Below the pieces are notes generated by a model. The model was not told where the DNA came from and made no database searches. It saw nothing but the letters and a program-made list of their open reading frames with translations. Below are positions 23,500 to 34,984 of a DNA stretch of 64,000 bases, piece after piece. How positions within the stretch are numbered: the stretch's first letter is position 1; the number at the start of each line of letters is the position of its first letter. This stretch comes from Diphasiastrum complanatum (taxonomy: Eukaryota > Streptophyta > Lycopodiopsida > Lycopodiales > Lycopodiaceae), in contig CM055107.1 in the NCBI GenBank assembly GCA_029204225.1, positions 6,234,873-6,298,872 on the forward strand, written 5' to 3'. The position numbers and the translations under genes were made by a program.

Positions 23500-26094
23500 C
23501 TAGGCATTTTCTATCTGAATCTCTATAATGCCTAATCCATCTTCCAGATAGTTGAATCTGTCCTTTGGTATCACTTTGGTCATCACATCTACTATCATTT
23601 CGCTGGTGGGGTAATCCAAGATCATTCTACCACTTTGTACTAAGTCCTTGACAAAATGGTATTGGATGTCTATATGCTTGCTCTTCTTGTGGAACCCTCC
23701 ATTTTTGCTGATGAAGATACATCATTGATTCTCACTATACACCTTCATGCCCTCTCTCATGATTTTCACTTCTGCATAGAAAGTACTAATCCATAGGTAT
23801 TCTCTTGCTCGATAGCATAATCTCATTAATTTTGCCTCACTGGATGAGAGGCCGATTGACTTTTGCTTTGAGCTTCCCCATGTTACAGCAGCATCTCCCA
23901 TCATAAACATGTATCCACGAGTTGATTTTTTGTCATCTAAATCCCCCGCCCAGTCCGAATCTACAAATCCTGTTATTTCATGGCTAATCCCATGATAATG
24001 CAAACCATGATTCACATTTCCTTTAAGATATCTCAAAACCCTCTTGGCAGTTTGCCAATGTTCTACCCCTGGATTGGTCAAGAACTGACTTAATCTACTC
24101 AAGGCAATGGAAATATCTGGTCTAGTGCAACTCATGTTCTACATCAACGAACCAATGGGATTTCTATAAGGGCATCTCTTCATTTCCTCTCTTTCTTCTC
24201 CAGTTGTTGGTAATGCGCATGAACTGAGTTTGGCTCCAAGGTCAGGTGGGGTTGCCATTGGGCTCACATTGTCCATTCCATATTTTATGAGCATGTTTAT
24301 GATGTATCTTTCCGAGTTATACACATTTCTCTTGTTACTTTGTTCCTTGTCACATGGATTCCTAAGCAATAGTGCAATTCACCCATGTCTTTAATTTCAA
24401 ACTCAGCTTTTAATTCATTTTTGCAGTCCTCCAGACCTTTAACATTATTTTCAATCATGATAATATCATCAGCATATACATCTATGAGCACAATTTGCAG
24501 ACCTATTTTTCTGCAAAAAAATGCTATGATCTATTTTGCATTTTTCAAATCCCCTGGCTTTAAGAAACCGCTCCATCCTTTCGTACCACACTCATGATGC
24601 TTATTTAAGCTCGTATAACGCCTTCTTTAGTTTGCAGACCTTATCTGGTTCTTGCTCTAACCCTTCTGGTTGCTTCATATATGGATCTTCACCGAGGTTC
24701 CCATTCAAGAAAGCTATTTTTACATCCATCTATAGCATCTCCATGTCATTAATTGTGGCCCATGCCAAAAAGTATTCTAATAGACCCTATTCTTGCTACT
24801 AGCGCAAAAGTTTCTTTGTAATCAAGCCCTTCAACCTGGGCATATCCCCTTGCCACAATTTTGCTTTATATCTTTCTATGTTTCCATCCACATCAATTTG
24901 AAATTGTAAACCCACTTACATCAAATAGTTTTCCTGCCATCTAGTAGATGTACTGATTCTCACACATTGTTCCTTTGGATTGAGTTCATTTCTTCAGTCA
25001 TTGCCCTGTGTCGTGTACCATATATGCATATGCTAGATTTGTCTATGCTCTGCTCTGGATCATAATCAAACCCTCTAAGCATACCTTCTTTAGGAAATTT
25101 TGCAAACCCCTCGCTCCAAGATGCCCTAGTTTTATGTGCCACATATTGTTGGTTTTACTGGAGCTCAAACTCATACATGTCATTGATCCTTCCTCTGCTC
25201 CCCCCTTGTAGTCGATACAATCCGCCAATTCGGAAGCCGATTCCTATAGGCTCACCATCCCTTTGAATGCTACATCCATCCCTTTCAAATAGTACATCCA
25301 AGTCTGAATCGATAATTTGTGCTACTGACAAGAGGTTCTTTGCAAGATTGGGCACGTATAGCACTTCCTTCAAAACAATGTTCCTCCCCTATCCAAGCTA
25401 GAGTGATACAGTTTCCCTTCCTACAACATCGATCATTCCGTTGTCTCCCATCATGATCTCCTTCCCTGTGAGAATTTCATATGTAATGAAGGTTGATTAT
25501 ACGTCATGTGTGAAGTCATTGCAGAATCCAAATACCACTAGGAGTATTATGTCATTCCTTGCTTGTGAAACTAGTCTTGATAGCTACTGTCTATGTGCTT
25601 CTTCCAGAGGAGTACTCACTGGAGTTGTCACGTGATTGCTCAGAGGAGACATGATGTTCTTCTGCCATCATGGCAAATGCATCTCCTTTCTCTGTCTCCT
25701 CCTTTACAATGTTCACCTGATCTGCCTCCTTCTGTATGGGCCTCCTAGTGATGAGATCCATGCTCATTTCACCTTCATGTCCATCTAGTAGCATTACTAG
25801 AGGATCATAGCTTACTGGTAAACTGGTGATGAGTGTGTAAATCAGTTGTTGTATGTCCAATACCACACCGGACTCCTCTAGCTGATGTCCTAGAGTCTTG
25901 ATTCTTTCAATTTGTTCTCTAAAGGAGTCTCTCTTAGTCATATTTATGCTTGTGAACTACCTTTGGAGCACAAGTATGCTTGAGAATCATTTTGACTGGT
26001 AACTTTGCTGCAAGGCATCCCATACTCCCTTTCATGTTTCCTGGTCCATGACCAAAGAAATGGCTGCATCTCCAAGCGATGTGCACATGATCAT
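23500..26094 (-). pseudogene. Ty1/copia retrotransposon remnant (gag, protease end, RT, RNase H; integrase lost)
   Basis: From high to low coordinates. The gag piece is at about 26090-25591, with SLPVSYDPLVMLLDGHEG. The protease end is at 25373-25155 (VLYVPNLAKNLLSVAQ). The GAG-pre-integrase at 25180-25060 includes WHIKLGHLGARGLQ. Integrase is almost wholly missing near 25000. RT follows from about 24900, with YADD kept at about 24475. RNase H is at 24135-23500: DSDWAGD, LSSSEAK with Lys for the usual Tyr, and a C-terminus KHIDIQYHFVKDLV. Several frameshifts and stops are present. Gag is cut at 26094, exactly where an LTR starts, so a second element inserted there. Confidence 0.87.
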
Positions 26095-27002
26095 TGTAGG
26101 AAAAATAGTAATCATTCTTCCACAGAGAACACGATGAAAGTTTGAATAAATCAAACTAATAGCGGGGTCTTCAATCGGGTTTGTTTCTAATCTATGTACA
26201 AATAGAATAGTATTTACCTTGATTGAATTAGCGCGCAAAAATAATATGCGAAATTAAGAGACAACTTAAGACAATTTTAGACAAACAAAAACTATTGGTC
26301 AAAAACAAATTTATAATTCTAAATCTGAATCAATATACATCTCTTGTTGTCTTATCTCGTTGTTGTGTCTCTGATTGAATGAGTCTGAGAGTCTCTTCAG
26401 TGTGAGTTTTTGAGAGTTGGACAACGAGTAGTGCACATGTATTTATATTGCTACAGGACAAGCCTTTTGTGGTATTTTAATTACAGGTCTTTTGGCCTTT
26501 TGATTTTGTAACAGTAGATATAACTGTTTACGACGGTTGATATTCAAATGGATGCTCTGTTTCCAGGGTTGAACAATTTCTGTTCGTGAATTGTTCACGA
26601 CAGTCCATCTCCTCGTCACATTGTGACACTTGTCTCTTCGCGACATTTTTGTGTTTTCTGAATTGTTCGTGACAGTAGACAGTCGTTGAGCTTGTAGAAG
26701 AATCAGAAGATTTTGCAAATTGTTTGCGACAATTTCACGACATCTGAGGTTTGAGCAAGAAACAAAATATTTCGCGACAAGAACTTGTTCGTGAATCTTT
26801 CGAGCTTCAACAAGAAACCACGATCTTCTACAAGAAACTGTTTCACGAATCTTTCGAGTTTCAGGCAAGATAAATTTCACGAATCCTTCGAGGTTGATCA
26901 CGAATAGAAATGTTTCGAGTTCGCGTTCGTTTCTCATCCTTTGTCAACTAAACTGCGGACTTTGCTAATAGAATCAAGATCTGTCTAATCAGGTGTTTTA
27001 CA
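26095..27002 (-). repeat. Copia-type LTR, 908 bp, inserted in another copia's gag
   Basis: On the minus strand it runs TGTAAAACACC... to ...TTTTTCCTACA, with TG/CA ends and short inverted termini. The purine tract GTGAGAGGGAGT lies just outside the TG end (27003-27015), so this is the 3' LTR of a minus-strand element whose body is gone. It carries many TTCGCGAC/TTCGTGAA words like the LTR at 41.3-42.0 kb. The ~500-bp open frame inside it is a by-product. Confidence 0.6.
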
Positions 27003-27004
27003 AC

Positions 27005-27345
27005 TCCCTCTCACTTTATCTTATCTTCATTCCAACTTTGTGAGGGAGTGCTAGAACTAAGATTATAAGTTCATTTGTTGGATTAGAAATCTAATTTGAG
27101 TGAAACACTACAAGAGAGAGACCTTAGTGAGTTTCTAGAGACAATCAAATCCATTTCTTGGCAAGATTTGTTTGAAAGTAGTTTTCACTTCATCTTATCT
27201 TCATTCCAGCTTTGTGAGGGAGTGATAGAACTGTGATTATAAGTCCGTTTGTTGGATTATAAATCAAATTTGAGTAAAACACTGCAAGTGTGAGACCTTT
27301 GTGAGTTTCAAGTCAATCAAATCTATTTCTTGTTTGTAGAAGTCA
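27005..27345. repeat. Tandem duplication of a ~180-bp leader segment
   Basis: Two copies, starting with CACTTYATCTTATCTTCATT near 27013 and 27188, each containing TTTGTGAGGGAGTG and TTGGATTA, lie directly before the copia gag start at 27353. They may be a duplicated leader of that element. Confidence 0.85.
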
Positions 27346-27352
27346 CTAGTAA

Positions 27353-28585
27353 GATGGGATTTGCTGGAGCATACCTTCTAGAAGCTAGTGAGGGATTGAA
27401 TTCTACAAATTATGCTATTTGGAAGGTTAGGATGGAGTCACTCTTGGTGCTCCAAGACCACTTCATTGTGTGCAGATGAATGTGAGCAATGATTTGTTGA
27501 GAGAAGTATCAACATGTACTAGTGCTAAAGAGGCTTGGGAGTCTTTAAAATCAATCTATGAATCTAGCAACACTTCTAGAGTTCTCATGCTTAGAAATCA
27601 GATTTTGCAAAGCATGAGGAGAAGTGAGGAGAGTGCACATGATTATGTACTCAGAATAATCAAGTCTCTAAGTAGGGAGTTGGCTTCCATTGGAGAGAAG
27701 ATTCGTGATGGAGAGCTTGTACAAATTGTTCTTAATGGTCTTAGAGATGCAAATTTGGTCCAAAGTTTTACCATCCAAGACACTTTGCCAACTATAGAAA
27801 AACTTCACAGTGTATTAGTGGCTTAAGAGTGTAGGATGCTCCATGCAAAATCTAGGATGAGTTCCTTGTCTTTGCAGGGTGGTGATGAGAAAGCCAATTT
27901 CTCATTCAAGGGCAAAAAGAAGACCAGTGGAAAGAAGAAACATCCAAAGGAAGCCAAAGAACATGATGATGCATCAATCTCAAAGGACAAGTCAAAGCAG
28001 AAATGCTTCTTTTGTGGAAAGAAGGGGCATTATGCATTTGAATGCTACAAGAGGCTAAGAGCACAAGTGGAGGAGAACAAACAAGGAAACCTTTCAAAAA
28101 AGGAGGAGGAGGATGAAGTAGATGTATTCTTGATGACATCTACATCCTCACCAACAAGCAATAGCAATTCAAGAGACAATTGGTGGATCAATAGTGGGGC
28201 TAGCTCCCACATGTCTTGTGAAAAGGACTTTTTCTCAACCTTACACTCATTCAATGATGCTAAAAATTTTGTCTTTACTGCAAATGATGAAGAGTGTAGG
28301 ATAGATGGTGTTGGCACCATCTCTTTGTGTCTAGAATTCTCAAAATGCATGGATCTAAAATATGTCCTTTATGTACCATCAATCACCAAGAATATGCTTA
28401 GTGTTGGTATATTCTTAGAAAGTGGTTTGGATGTCCACTTTAAGCATGGTGTTTGTTTCATCTTGAAGAATGATATTTGCATTGCAAAGGGATTTAAACA
28501 TGGAAGATTGTTTAAGTTGGAAGCTAGTGTTGCTTTTCAAAGAATGAGCTTGGCAAAGGAGGGGATCACTCAAGAGGAGATCTAG
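27353..28585 (+). pseudogene. Ty1/copia gag-protease fragment
   Basis: Starts MGFAGAYLLEASEGLNSTNY (gag), breaks frame near 27466, and continues through the capsid region (AKEAWESLKSIYESS, MRRSEESAHDYVLR). A TAA follows at about 27824. Then comes a zinc knuckle CFFCGKKGHYAFEC (CCHC intact) and protease. The active site reads INSGASSHM, Asn for the catalytic Asp, so it is inactive. The protease tail VLYVPSITKNMLSVG and DVHFKHGVCFILKND is nearly the same as the minus-strand element at 31-33.8 kb. Homology ends at 28585, before integrase, and unrelated sequence follows. Confidence 0.85.
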
Positions 28586-30183
28586 GCAAAGTTTGATCTT
28601 GCTTGCATTGAGGAGGAGCATCAAAAGGAGAAAGATCTTGAGTATCAACATCAAAGCATGAGAGTTCCAAGGGAGTCTTCAATGACAATGGTCGAGTCAT
28701 CAAATTGCATGCAAATTGTCCATTCAAGTGTGCATCTTGCAAGGATGGTGAGCATTGGAGAGTCTACTATCTTTGAATACTTTTTGGATAGTATTAGTAG
28801 ACATGCAGTGACTTGTTGCTTATCTTTAAGATCTATGATGTTTAGTAGTTTGTATGAGAAGACAATGAAAATTGATGCTTTCAAATCTCCATTTGTTGTT
28901 GATAAAGCAATTTCATAGGATAACTATGTTTGTAATAGTTTGAATAGTGTCATAAAAGATGAAACATCATTTGTATTGGAAATATTTGGGTTCACATGCT
29001 TTGAGCATGATTATTCCAATATAAGGACCAAAGATTATCCTATTTCAATGATAGGAATAATGGTAGTGTTTTGCTCTTCAAGTAGAGATTGTAGAATCTA
29101 CTTGTTTTCCATCAAAGAAGTTGTCAATGGCGGAAATGTGACAGTGTGTGTCAGTTGAGATTCAAAGCTAGGACTCCGGTTGAGATTTCAAGCATGAGGA
29201 ATGGGAGGAGCGTGAGTTTGAGTAGAATCGAATCCAGGTCTGTTAGTGTGTTTGCAAGAACAACGAATTTGCGATTCTAACAGCCTGTGGATCTGGGTGA
29301 GGAGATAGCCATTGAAGTGGCTCTATTCAGTTGCGAAAACTCAGATGTGGTGAAAGAATTGGAGTGTGTGTGCGGTAATCTGAGTGTGGACTTTGTTGAT
29401 GTGCTGTTGGATGTAGTATGCATTGGGGTTCAAGTAGCAACGGTGCCAAATGTTGACAGATCCCCTGCTCCAGAGGACCTGTTGTTTACTTCGGTTCTTT
29501 CTGGCCACTTTTTCAGAACCGTTTCTGCCTGTTATCAGGCTTCATGGCATTCGTTAGATAGTTTCTTGATTTTACGATGCCAACCAGACATAAGGGACAT
29601 AGTTTCGTTGTAGTATTTTCTTTTATGTCATGCCTGTCGGAGGACTACTCAGGGACGTCACTCTTGAATGCACTTACATTCTACATAGGATGCAAGCCTA
29701 TAACGCTCATTCACAGATCAGCATGTATACCAATGAATGTTCAATAGTTTCTACTGCTACTTACTCTAAAAGCGGATTGAAATCAGATCCTACACTACAC
29801 TGGACTTGCATAAATCCACAGAACAAGAAGCAAGAATCTAATCTACAGCATGTTAGAAGTCCAAGAATCAAGAAACTAACCAGCCTTTTGATTCTTGGAC
29901 ATCCCAAGAACATCAAGAACTGGATTGTACAGAGATATGCAAGAATCACACCACAAATCCAGCCTATTTAGTCTACTTGAATACTGGCTCCTACATTATG
30001 TCAAAGTATAGCAAAATGAACCAGGAATAGATCTAAATCAGATCCACAAGTGTGATTGGATGTTAGATTAGATCAACCTATCAATCTACACAAGATTAGA
30101 TAGCATTTAGATCAAATCTAGATGAATAAATCTAACAAGAACAATCATTATTGATCAAAACTTGTAATTGTTGGTTTCACACA
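28586..30183. other. Mostly unassigned sequence
   Basis: Open stretches at 28658-28918, 28940-29158 and 29287-29613 (+) show no family I know. They could be captured host sequence or leader. A perfect 12-bp inverted repeat (TCCAAGAATCAA, 29860-29871 with 29888-29899) is the only structured item. Confidence 0.4.
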
Positions 30184-30835
30184 TGTGAAAACCTATCAGA
30201 GTACGAATAGTAGGCTGAAAATAAAGTATACTAATCTTAGAACCCAATCAATGCATAAAAACACAAGACAAATAGAGAGAAAACACTAGAATTGCTCCAA
30301 AACCAAGATTTAGCTTCCATATCAATTATGGCCAAAGGAGCCACCATATATACACAAGAGCTGATGCTTACTCAGCTGATTTGGCACATTTGAGAGTGCC
30401 TACTCATCAAAGGATCCACCAATAATCATCAATATGGCACATGGACCAAGTTTCCTAACTTATAGCCACCTCCCTTGATTTTAGGCAATTTTTCTAATTT
30501 ATAGGGACTTGCACAAATATCTACTACAAGTTGGATCTCACCTACTACTGATGTTTTGACACATGTGAGCAATCCTTGGCACATGTGAGATCACTCCTAT
30601 CCATGTGAAATAGCTTTTTCTACCAATAAAATGATGCCAAGTGGCATATAGCTAGAAAACTAGATTTTGGCCATTTTAGCCACTAGATCTCAAATGAAAT
30701 GGTATGTACAACCTATATGACACATCTAAATGATAAATGCATTTAATTCACACGTGGGAACAAGATTCACACATGTGTAAACATAATATGTACATTATTT
30801 TGGCCTAGATCAAGCATGATTTTGACATTTTCACA
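30184..30835 (-). repeat. 3' LTR (652 bp) of the copia element at 30.8-33.9 kb
   Basis: Ends are TGTGAAAA and TTTTCACA, perfect 8-bp inverted termini with TG/CA. The polypurine tract TTTGAGGAGGAG lies immediately outside at 30836-30847. It holds repeated CACATGTG-type words (for example near 30557, 30574, 30769). No matching 5' LTR is found upstream, so the element is truncated there. Confidence 0.8.
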
Positions 30836-30849
30836 CTCCTCCTCAAAAT

Positions 30850-33800
30850 CTAGCTTGGTAAATCTAGTATACATCTATCTACAACTCCAAGTTCTAATCT
30901 TAACTTCACAAATGGATCCTTTGCCAATGGTTTGGTAAGTATATCAGCAACACAATCTGAAGATGAAACATGGATGAGCTTGATCTCCTTTGCTTGTACC
31001 TTCTCTCTCACAAAGTGATGTGAAATCTCAATGTGCTTGGTTCGAGCATGGAAGATTGGATTGTTGGCAGCTTGCTAGGCTGCTTGATTGTCACAATAAA
31101 TGCATGGAATATCTTCAACCTTGATCACTTGAAGCTCCTCCAATAGTCTTCTTAGCCATAGGATCTCCTTTGTTGTTGTTGTCATAGCTTTATACTCGGA
31201 TTCGGTTGATGAAAGTGAGATAGTATCTTGCTTTTTGGAAAGCCAGGATATGACTCCTCCACATAGGAATGTAGCAAAGGCACTTGTGGATCTTCTATCC
31301 ACTTTGTCATCTGCAAAATTTGAGTCCGAGTATGCTCTCAAACAAAGATTAGTCCCTTGATATACTATGCCAAAGTTTCTAGTAGTCGAGATGTACCTTA
31401 AAACTCTTTTGGCACTCTTCCAATGACATATTAGTGGACTTTGCATGTATTGACTCAATTTGCCAACACAAAAGCTAAGATCTGATCTAGTGATGGTCAA
31501 ATAGATCAAGGAACCAATAAGTTTTCTATAGGTAGTGATTTTCTCAAAGGATGCTTCATTACTTTCCTTAGAAACTTTTACATTTCGTTCCATGGGAGTT
31601 TCAACTCCTTTACAATCTTTCATGCCAAACTTTTCTAAGATGGATCTAGCATACTTAGATTGACATATGAGAGTAAAATCATTGCATCTAGTAACTTCTA
31701 TTCCAAGTATGACCTTTAGAAGTCCTAGATCTACCATTTTAAACTCACTAGACAAGGAAATTTTTACATCTATAATGCCATCATGATCATTTCCAGTGAG
31801 AATTATATCATCAACATATAAGACCAAAATGATGATCTTTCCATCATTACATTTGTAGTATAATGATGGTTCATAAGAACTTACAACAAATCCAATGGAA
31901 ATAAGATAAGAATGCAACCTAGAGTACCAAGCTCTAGGTGCTTGCTTGAGCCCATAAAGACTCTTCTTCAAAAAGCACACTTTGTCTTATTCTCCATCTT
32001 TGATGAAGCCCTCGGGTTGGCACATGTAAATTTCCTCCTCCAAGAATCCATTCAAGAAAGCATTTGTCACATCAAGTTGAAAGAGCTCCCACTTGAAATA
32101 AGTAGCAAGGCATATGATCAATCTAATGGTTACAAGCTTTGCAACAGGAGCAAAGTTTTCATCATAATCTATGCCTTTGACTTGTAAAAACCCTTTTGCT
32201 AAAAGTCTTGCTTTATACTTATGAATGGAACCATCTTGATTATACTTCAATCTATATATCCATTTACAAGTAAGAGGCTTCTTTCCATAAGGTAGATTAA
32301 CAAGATCCCAAGTTTGATTTTCCAACAAAGCATCAAACTCTACTTGCATAGCATCCTTCCAACTTTGAGACTTAATTGCTTCTTCAAAACATGTTGGTTC
32401 TTCAAGCATAGTAGTCAAGAAAGAATAAGAGGTGTGTAGTTGAGAATCTTCCCTTTGCTTTCCTTTGTCACTATAAGTGAGCCTTGATGGCTCGACCCTC
32501 ACTCTTGTTGATCTTCTTGGCACCTTTGGATCTTGAGCAAGATCCTCTTGGTCTTCAACTCCTTGAAGCTCCTCCTTGGCCATAGCATGATCACTGATAA
32601 GATGAGAGTTGTTGGAAAGTACCTTCTCTTTGCCATTGAGAGATTCATCAAAAAGTACATCTCTACTTACAACAACTTTCTTGGTAATAGGATCAAATAT
32701 CCTATATGCTTTACTATTTTCACTATAACCAATAAAGATGCCTTTTAATGAAGTAGCATCTTCCTTTTTCCTTGCTTCTAAAGGAATGTGTACATAACAA
32801 GTACATCCAAAAATTTTCAAATCACTAAGATTTGGCTTTTTGCCATACAATGCTTCATAAAGTGTGAGACCTCCAATGACACTATTAGTCATTCTATTAC
32901 ATAGAAAGTTTGCACATAAAATAGCTTCTCCCCAAAATGAAATAGGAAGTGATGCATCTAATCTCAATGCTTTAGCACACTCACATAGTGTTCTATTTTT
33001 CCTCTCGGCCACCCCATTTTGTTGTGGGGTGTATGTGCAAGTAAACTCTCTTCTAATGCCATTAGTTTGACAAAACTCTTTCATACTATTGGAGATGTAC
33101 TCCCCTCCGTTGCCACATCTTAATACTTTCAAGCTAGCATTAAGTTGCTTTTCTACAAGAGTTTTGAACTTCACAAAGGTTTCAAACACTCCACTTTTCT
33201 TAAACAAGAGGTAAATCCAAGAGTATCTTGATTTATCATCAATAAAAGTGACATACATAAGAGCTCCACCATTAGATTCATGTGAAAACGAGTGAACATC
33301 TGAGTGAATAAGATCAAGAGGAGAGTCAGATCTTGTCAAAGATCTCTTGAAAGGTTGCTTATAAGACTTGGAGACTCCACAAGCTTCACAAAGCTTGCCA
33401 CACTTGGATATGGCTTTGGGAAGTCCAATTGCTAGCTCTTTGTTCACCATGGTCTCCATAGCTTTGTAGTTAGGATGGCCTAACCTCTTGTGCCATAGCT
33501 CCACTTGAGAGAGGTCCTCCCTTGCCATCTTAACACTTCCAACCATCACATTAGCATCTAACTTAAATAACCTTCCTTGCTTAAAGCTATTAGCAATACA
33601 TTTATCATTCTTCAAGATGGAACATGCTCCATGCTTGAAATGAACATCTAATCCACTATCCATAAATTGACCAACACTTAACAAGTTCTTTGTAATAGAA
33701 GGTACATAAAGAACATAGTCTAGATCTACTTTCTTAGATGATCCAAGACATAATGGAATGGATCCCATTCCTACAATCTCACATTCTTGATCACTTGCAG

Positions 33801-33905
33801 TGAAGATAAACTTCTTAGAGTTATTGTAAGAAAGTAAGGTAGAAAAGTAGTCTTTCTGGTAAGGGATGAAAGATCCACCAAAATTAGCATTAGGGATAGG
33901 TTTAG
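30850..33905 (-). pseudogene. Ty1/copia pol, nearly open (protease end, integrase, RT, RNase H)
   Basis: One reading frame runs from about 33905 to the stop at 30850-30852, interrupted only by in-frame stops at 31987-31989 and about 31072-31074. A small lesion lies near 33770. Domain order: protease tail (33900-33560), GAG-pre-integrase with WHKRLGHPN, integrase, RT and RNase H. In integrase the first Asp motif is LIHSDVHSF, the second reads RCGNGGEYIS with Gly for Asp, and Glu is in PQQNGVAERKN. RT has FLNGFLEEEIYM and an intact LYVDDIILTGND. RNase H has YSDSNFADD and SSTESEYKA, then ARTKHIEISHHFVREKV. Gag and the protease active site are missing. Of the many copia copies here it looks the youngest, but the integrase change makes it unlikely to work. 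Confidence 0.9.
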
Positions 33906-34285
33906 GCTACTCATACCTACCCAAGACCATGATGGATCATGTATATATAGGTGATGATATCTCACCAAAATCAATCAAGCAATTTCATGATTTTTCTCTC
34001 ATAATGGTGCAATTGCTTTCTATGTTCATAATTGTTTGAGTACTTGTGATTACTAATAATTATAGGATTGAATGTAGGTCTGGTGTACAATACTCAGACT
34101 GTGGGAGGCCATACTTTCACACGTGTGAAGCCTTCTTCAAAGATTTGGGCCATTTAGTGAGGTTCAAGCATAGATTTTTGATGGATTTTGATGGTTCAAC
34201 TTGTGCTAATCTTATGAAATCATAATCTATTGTTTCCCTCATCATTTCAAGTGTTTTAGGATCCTTATTTGCTGTAATTTTCACA
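33906..34285 (+). repeat. Probable LTR end upstream of a primer-binding site
   Basis: Noncoding sequence ending ...TTTTCACA directly before TGGTATCAGAGC at 34286, the layout of a 5' LTR end plus primer-binding site on the plus strand. It contains TTCACACGTGTGAA near 34118, similar in style to the 30.2-kb LTR. Its left limit is not defined. Confidence 0.45.
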
Positions 34286-34297
34286 TGGTATCAGAGC
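34286..34297 (+). other. Primer-binding site (initiator tRNA-Met type)
   Basis: TGGTATCAGAGC, the standard plant retrotransposon sequence complementary to the 3' end of initiator tRNA-Met, immediately after a TTTTCACA LTR-like end. Confidence 0.75.
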
Positions 34298-34820
34298 CTG
34301 AAGGCTGAAATGAGCTAAATCCTTGGTTTTCATTCAATTTGATCACAATTTTTGTTCTAAATCTTGTGTAGATTGGATCTTAGCATCTAGCATTGATTCT
34401 AGAACTCAAAGTGAGTCAAATACATTGGAGATTGGTGTTGTGTGACTTCATTTGCAGGTGTTTAGGTGTCTAAAACCAGAGGCAAAGTATGGTTGGAATC
34501 TTGGAGATCCCTCAACAATGCAAAAATTACCAAAAATAGCTCCTATTTTTTTCTCTCTTGTATCTAAGCATAATTTGGACTCATTCCAAAGGTTCTAACA
34601 CTTAGGTCTACTTGAGAACATCCTTATGAATGGAATCTTATGCTATTTGGCACATGTGACAAGCCACATCATGACCACCTAACTATTTACAAGTCATATG
34701 ACCAAAACTAGTCAGGCTAGAATTGTGAATTTTTAACAGATAAAAAGCAAACCCAATTGAAGACACTGATATGAGTTTGATTTATTCAAACTTTCATCGT
34801 GTTTACTAGTTTTCCTACAG

Positions 34821-34922
34821 TGGTATCAGAGTAATGATTCGTGTTGCTATAGTGGTATCAGAGCGAATTAAAGCTAATACAGTGGTATCAGAGCATATAG
34901 AGTCGATACAATGGTATCATTG
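34821..34922 (+). repeat. Four tandem primer-binding-site-like motifs
   Basis: TGGTATCA occurs at 34821, 34853, 34883 and 34912, spaced 32, 30 and 29 bp. The first three are followed by GAG and the second and third by GAGC. They lie about 165 bp before the copia gag at 34985. Normal elements have one such site. Confidence 0.85.
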
Positions 34923-34984
34923 CACCCCTCTCAGCATTATTCATATATCCATCAACAAGCTGCATCTGGAGTTATTCAGAACTT

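Noticed and set aside
26443..26937. 164-codon minus-strand open frame
   Set aside because: It lies wholly inside the LTR at 26095-27002 and shows no known motif.
29287..29613. 108-codon plus-strand frame
   Set aside because: No start context, no known motif and no neighbouring exon; kept only as unassigned.
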